Shown one piece after another: positions 6,841-10,532 of a stretch of 10,532 nucleotides of DNA (the first letter of the stretch is position 1; every line of letters starts with the position of its first letter). Both the position numbers and the translations under genes were made by a program. The notes under the pieces were generated by a model. The model was not told the origin of the DNA. It was given only the letters and a program-made list of their open reading frames with translations, and searched no databases. This DNA comes from Dunaliella salina (Eukaryota > Chlorophyta > Chlorophyceae > Chlamydomonadales > Dunaliellaceae): assembly GCA_002284615.2 (NCBI GenBank), contig MU069461.1:448993-459524 (forward strand), written 5' to 3'.

Positions 6841-7346
6841 ATGCTCAGGCTGCGGCTGACCAGCAGCTTGTCTAAGCCACACGGCAGTGGTATCTCAAAG
6901 GCAGACGCCAGGTGCAGACCAAGATCTGGTGCTGAGAGCCTGCATGCATAGGGTCGGCCAGTTGCGCGTGAATACGCCATTAATTTTGTATTTTCCTTGC
7001 CAGAAAGCTGATACATACGGCAGCCTGAAACTGAATTGGCCAACCCTATGTGTGCATGATTTGTATGGAACACAGATGTTCGGGGGTGAAAGGAGGGATG
7101 GGCATGTGTGGCTTGCCCCTCTGTTAACCGGACCAAATGTATAGCAAGCTGCGCACGACACATGTGGAGCAGGCGCCTGTTACCACATGACTTGGCATGA
7201 GTTTGAAGCCCTGTACTAGTGTATAACGTGAAATAAGATGCACAGCCTCTGTGTCTGCCTCCAAATACTACGACACCATTTGGACGATGGACTTCACCAT
7301 CAAGTCCAGCAGCTCCCACGCACCAGCACACGAAGACCACTGGCAT
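6663..7346 (-). other. 227-codon open frame over the 93-bp array (longest in the window, doubtful gene)
   Basis: The frame begins with an ATG at the 7346 end and stops at 6663. Its C-terminal third lies in the 93-bp array and therefore repeats at a 31-residue period (LGWEVVRQGPGGL, then LDWQVVWQGACGL). Residues 1-140 or so are Cys-, His- and Arg-containing but form no spacing I recognise. Length alone is weak evidence in GC-rich repeat DNA, and no other signal supports expression. Confidence 0.15.
6941..7056. repeat. Hairpin with 23-bp arms and a 70-nt loop
   Basis: TGCATGCATAGGGTCGGCCA plus GTT at 6941-6963 pairs with 7034-7056. In a plus-strand transcript 22 of 23 positions pair, three of them as G:U, with one C:A mismatch. 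The wobble pairs exist only for a plus-strand RNA; a minus-strand RNA would have mismatches there. Confidence 0.7.
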
Positions 7347-7903
7347 ATTACTGATCCATGGAAACAGCTCTGTCCTCTATTAACATCCTGCAGGTGAGAA
7401 CACTACCAAGCCTGTTTGGAACAGTTGGCCCCTTGAAACTTGCAGCTTGTTGTGTACACACTGTGCGCACAGTGCTCGATTCATGAATAAACCACCAGCA
7501 TGTAAAAATGCCTGAGAGCTAGAAATGCTCTGTTAAGTGTGTAAAAATGCTTGTCAGGTGCAGAGTACGACAACGAGATGTATTCGAATTTTGCTGGCAG
7601 CCGGATATGCCTGCTTTGGCACCTCCCTTTCGCCTTTGCGCGCAAAAAAGCCTGCTGCTGCGCTCCTTTAACTCCTTTCCTCTTTGTTCCCAAGCCCAAA
7701 AACGTGTTCACCCAAAAACATGTTTCTCACAGCCAAAACATGCCACAGCACGCATTTCAAAAAACCTAGCGCGCTGCAAGAAACAGAGCAACGCCTTCTC
7801 CGCAGCATCAAAATCTCACCCAGGGCCGCGCAATCATGGTGCCCATGCCTTTGATAGTCTATGATTAGCCATGGGTAAACAGTGCAACATAATATCTAAA
7901 GTG
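7057..7903. other. No gene seen; contains a perfect 16-bp palindrome
   Basis: CACTGTGCGCACAGTG at 7459-7474 is perfectly self-complementary. It overlaps by two bases another perfect palindrome, TGTGTACACA, at 7451-7460. TGTAAAAATGCCTG and TGTAAAAATGCTTG recur at about 7500 and 7541. The remaining open frames, including two overlapping ones at 7547-7864, show no motif I recognise. Confidence 0.5.
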
Positions 7904-8038
7904 GACTCCCAGAAACTATGGGAGTCTCTCGCTCTCAGGGTCTCTGGCTCAGATTTTCGGTAACACCCGCCACATTTCCATCCCTTCATTCTGCCTAGTA
8001 GACTCTCAAGGTCTAGAAGAGACTCTTGCTCTCCGAGG
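7904..8038. repeat. Direct repeat of about 38 bp, period 97
   Basis: 7904-7941 (GACTCCCAGAAACTATGGGA, then GTCTCTCGCTCTC) resembles 8001-8038 (GACTCTCAAGGTCTAGAAGA, then GACTCTTGCTCTC). The first copy contains a 7-bp stem (ACTCCCA with TGGGAGT). Confidence 0.55.
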
Positions 8039-8130
8039 CTTTCAAAGGGTGGCGCCCACCCTTATCCATGATACAAGGGGCTGCGATTCTTGGTTCTGGC
8101 TGCAGAAAGTACCGTAGAGAATTGTGACCA

Positions 8131-8289
8131 GTACGCACCCTTATTTCTTTCGAATTGAATAAACCCATTGCGCACCCCCCATTACGCACCCAAATTTTCC
8201 GAAAAACCCCAAAATTCACCTAATTTACACCTCAAAACCAATTTTTGTGCATTACGCAGAGCTTAAAAAAAGATAAATATTGCGTAATG
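8131..8289. repeat. Cluster of ATTACGCA-like motifs, the last two inverted
   Basis: GTACGCACCC (8131), ATTGCGCACCC (8167) and ATTACGCACCC (8181) are in direct orientation. CATTACGCA (8250-8258) and TGCGTAATG (8281-8289) then form a perfect 9-bp inverted repeat with a 22-nt A-rich spacer. Five related 8-10-bp words in 160 bp is more than expected by eye, but no known regulatory site is claimed. Confidence 0.6.
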
Positions 8290-8317
8290 ATCAACATGCT
8301 GTAAGGTACATCTCAGG

Positions 8318-8590
8318 GGCATCACAATGGCATCACAATCCTCTTCAAAGTTTTTTTTTTTTTTCGTACGATAAAGAGCGGTGGCATTCTTTTTCTTACT
8401 CACAACCAGTGACATCAAATTGTTGGCATTGATAGGAACCATCAAGAGTGGCGTGGGCATGTTCCGTTATGAGCCAGCATCAGCATATGTCCTCACTGCC
8501 CTCCTCTCTAAAAGAACCAGCCCTTTTGGCTTGCATCCGTGTGGGCGCACATTTGTCCACTTGGACAAACATATTGTTACAAGGAACTAA
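8318..8590. other. 11-bp tandem duplication, T14 run and an unassigned short open frame
   Basis: GGCATCACAAT is directly duplicated at 8318-8328 and 8329-8339. A run of 14 T follows at 8351-8364. A 69-codon plus-strand frame (8381-8590) starts with the hydrophobic MAFFFLL but has no recognisable motif. TTTGTCC (8552-8558) and GGACAAA (8563-8569) form a perfect 7-bp stem with a 4-nt loop. Confidence 0.45.
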
Positions 8591-8610
8591 TTGTTTTTGA
8601 ACACTAGTGA

Positions 8611-8687
8611 TTTTCACTTGCGGATATTGCGCTTACTTGTTAGGCCAAGTGTCCAATTTGAGTAAGCTCAATAACCGCAAATGAAAA
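8611..8687. repeat. 77-bp hairpin, 27-bp arms with three mismatches
   Basis: The arms 8611-8637 (starting TTTTCACTTGCGGATATTGC) and 8661-8687 (starting AGTAAGCTCAATAACCGCAA) are reverse complements at 24 of 27 positions, separated by 23 nt. Homology stops sharply outside the arms. The size, short loop and isolated mismatches are miRNA-precursor-like, and also fit a degenerate fold-back. Confidence 0.85.
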
Positions 8688-8814
8688 GTAGCATACTTGG
8701 AGGTGCACTTTTCCCATCTATCACACTGCCCTCAAAAACCTGATCTCGATAACCGGGCGTGATGCAGGCATTGCAAAGTCGTAGGGTAGGACTCTACCGT
8801 GCATGTCATCATCT

Positions 8815-8878
8815 TACTCAGCGTGGTAGTTAATCATACTACTCAGCATGGTAGTTATGCATGTTACCCTGCATGTGC
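8815..8878. repeat. 25-bp tandem repeat, two full copies and a partial third
   Basis: TACTCAGCGTGGTAGTTAAT (8815-8839) is followed by TACTCAGCATGGTAGTTATG (8840-8864), and then a shortened TACCCTGCATGTGC from 8865. Confidence 0.85.
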
Positions 8879-8978
8879 ATGAGGATTCAAGCTTTGATCT
8901 TAAGCCAAGTACAGAGGAGATGTAGGAGATGTTGACAAGAAATGGTCAGCTATACCTGAACTTTGCCTCCCCCCCCAA

Positions 8979-9111
8979 ACCAAATGGCAATGCAAGAGCA
9001 CAGCCCTGGTCAAACCCCAACAAGGTTACAAGGCCTCCAGTCAAAAGCACACCACCAAAGCACACCACACCAAATGGCAATGCAAGAGGACAGCCCTAGT
9101 CAAACCCCAAC
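8979..9111. repeat. 43-bp direct repeat, period 90
   Basis: 8979-9021 and 9069-9111 both read ACCAAATGGCAATGCAAGAG and continue to CAAACCCCAAC, with two mismatches. The spacer holds a smaller repeat, AAAGCACACCAC, twice. It is the most recent-looking duplication outside the large satellite. Confidence 0.9.
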
Positions 9112-9240
9112 TCACTGCTGAGGCGCAAATGTCCACAGTTTGCACACTGAGAGCCGCAACGAGGTCTGCAGCGCCCAGATGCCATCCGGCTCTATGCACC
9201 CTTCCAGCAGGGTGGTGTTCAGGGGGGGCAGCACAGCTGC
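9112..9240. other. Short unassigned stretch before the satellite
   Basis: Unique-looking sequence with open frames on both strands and no recognisable motif. One plus-strand frame continues from here into the first satellite unit. Confidence 0.4.
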
Positions 9241-10014
9241 GTTGATAGAGTGCAGCCACGCATCCTCTGCATGGATCCCTGTGTGTATCCCAACCAATGT
9301 GTGTTTGCTTTGATTCTGTGTCTGCAGTGATAGAGTGTCTGCATTGATAAGAGTGCTTTGATAGAGTGCAGCCATGCGTCCTCTGCGTAGATCCCTGTGT
9401 GTGTATCATAGCCAGTGTGTTGTGCCCGCAGTTAATCAATGCCTGCATTGATAGCGTGTCTGCGTTGACAGGTTGAAGCCACGCGTCTTCTGCATAGGTC
9501 CCTGTGTGTACTCATGCCATTGTGTCTGCATTGATTCTTTACCTTCTTTGAAAAAGTGTCTGCAATTGATTCTGTGTCTGCATTGATAGCGTGTCTACTT
9601 TGACAGGTTGAAGCCATGCGTCTTCTGCACAGATCCCTGTGTGTACTCATGCGATTGTGTCTGCATTGATTCTTTACCTTCTTCGAAAGAGTGTCTGCAA
9701 TTGATTCTGTGTCTGCATTGATAGCGTGTCTGCGTTGACAGGTTGAAGCCATGCGTCTTCTGCACAGATCCCTGTGTGTACTCATGCCATTGTGTCTGCA
9801 TTGATTCTTTACCTTCTTTGAAAGAGTGTCTGCAATTGATTCTGTCTGTGCGTTGGTAGAGCACAGCCGCGCGTCCTCTGCATGAATCCCTGTGTGTGTG
9901 CAAGCCAGCGTGCCAGCATTGGTTCTGTGCCAGCATCGATAGAGTGTCTGTGTTGATAGAGTGCAGCCACACGTCCTCTGCATTGATCTCTGTATATGTC
10001 CAAGCCAGTGTGTC
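9241..10014. repeat. Hierarchical satellite: 17-18-bp monomers in units of about 100-135 bp, seven copies
   Basis: The landmark GATCCCTGTGTGT recurs at 9274, 9390, 9497, 9632, 9767, 9885 and 9985, giving spacings of 116, 107, 135, 135, 118 and 100. The two central 135-bp units differ at only about five positions, while the outer units are more diverged and of uneven length. Inside each unit a smaller word, TGTCTGCATTGAT, repeats every 17-18 bp (for example near 9659, 9693 and 9711). A conserved block (CAGCCATGCGTCCTCTGC, or AGCCATGCGTCTTCTGC in the central units) marks the unit boundary. The pattern fits a satellite homogenised in its centre and decaying at its edges. Confidence 0.93.
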
Positions 10015-10016
10015 AT
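9432..10016 (-). other. 194-codon repeat-derived open frame in the satellite (probably not a gene)
   Basis: Because the central unit is 135 bp (45 codons), this minus-strand frame stays open through the array. It encodes 45-residue repeats containing DTLSKKVKNQCRHN and MSTHRDLCRRRMAS. A second minus-strand frame (9595-9972) is open over the same stretch with unrelated repeats, which argues that the openness is a property of the DNA repeat and not of coding. The product would be Cys-, His- and Arg-rich. No start context or upstream gene supports it. Confidence 0.12.
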
Positions 10017-10193
10017 GAGGAAAGGGTCACCTCTTTGCCCTCGTTATTGCTAATGGAGTGTGTTAAATAATTCAAAGACGGATCAGTCAAGGCCTAGAGG
10101 CGCAAAGGCTGTCCAGAAAAGCAACGTGCAAAAATGCACAAGAAAGCAGCAAGGGTTGCACAGCAAAGTGCAGAGCCTGAGTGCTGGACTGGG
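10015..10193. other. No gene or clear structure seen
   Basis: Short unique-looking sequence between the satellite and the 34-bp array, with nothing recognisable. Confidence 0.4.
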
Positions 10194-10378
10194 GCCTGAT
10201 TTGTCTGGTCTAAGTTCTACTTGTCTCACCTGATACACCTGCTCTGAGTTCTGCTTGTTTTATCTGATTCACCTGACCTGAGTTCTGCTCGTTTCACTTG
10301 ATTCACCTGGCCTGAGTTCTGCTTGTTATATTTGATTCACATGGTCTGATTTTGCCCGTTTCACCTGGTATACCTGGT
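10194..10378. repeat. 34-bp minisatellite, five copies plus a partial
   Basis: Units start at 10210, 10244, 10278, 10312 and 10346 (spacing exactly 34; the last is 33 bp), with a partial copy from 10194. The consensus is close to CTGAGTTCTGCTTGTTTCAC followed by CTGATTCACCTGGC. Each unit carries one or two CACCTG words. Confidence 0.92.
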
Positions 10379-10411
10379 CTGCTTACAGGTTAGATTAGAA
10401 ACCCAAGTTGA

Positions 10412-10532
<121 letters not shown>

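Noticed and set aside
880..8160. AATAAA words (about 888, 4894, 7485, 8157) as polyadenylation signals
   Set aside because: None follows a supported coding region, and the hexamer is expected by chance at this density.
8318..8364. T14 run with a nearby 11-bp duplication as the tail of a minus-strand SINE or processed copy
   Set aside because: The duplication is tandem on one side of the T-run and does not flank an insert, and no polymerase III box or coding body was found.
9241..10014. CRISPR-like array (regular repeats with spacers)
   Set aside because: Units are contiguous, internally repetitive and of uneven length, with no unique spacers and no cas genes; the setting is eukaryotic.

Overview
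The window looks like nuclear DNA from a eukaryote with a repeat-rich genome. It begins and ends inside long (CA)n microsatellites and also holds long (GT)n and (GAG)n tracts, at least four diverged minisatellite arrays, several fold-back sequences and one well-supported non-autonomous DNA transposon. There are no bacterial-style operons and no recognisable tRNA or rRNA. I found no intact protein gene that I can name. The lineage (alga, other protist, animal or plant) cannot be settled from what I see.

Layout. 1-91 is (CA)n. 92-1047 is low-information sequence with a possible short lysine-rich exon (about 316-432), an 18-bp repeat (616-686) and a small perfect hairpin (946-968). 1048-1407 is an open frame with a 27-residue glutamate run, and it contains a 130-bp fold-back (1121-1250) just upstream of the (GAG)n tract. 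1483-2086 is a 604-bp long inverted repeat with arms of about 115-122 bp. 2579-3043 is the only stretch with a recognisable protein motif: a decayed BED/U1-like C2H2 zinc-finger fragment broken by two in-frame TAG codons.

3521-4272 is a 752-bp hAT-like non-autonomous transposon. It has 18-bp terminal inverted repeats starting CAGGCTTGTACACC, a degenerate 8-bp target-site duplication, and clusters of ACGGT/ACCGT at both ends. 4559-4672 is an alternating purine-pyrimidine tract that could form Z-DNA. 5619-5823 is a 42-51-bp tandem array and about 6199-6840 a roughly 93-bp array. 6941-7056 and 8611-8687 are hairpins, and 8131-8289 holds a cluster of ATTACGCA-like motifs. 9241-10014 is a hierarchical satellite (17-18-bp monomers inside units of about 100-135 bp). 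10194-10378 is a 34-bp minisatellite, and (CA)n closes the window.

There is no gene pathway to describe. What is of interest is structural: a datable mobile element, several potential double-stranded-RNA or small-RNA precursors, and repeat arrays at different stages of homogenisation and decay. I see no convincing new biological system; the fold-backs and the hAT-like element best repay a check.
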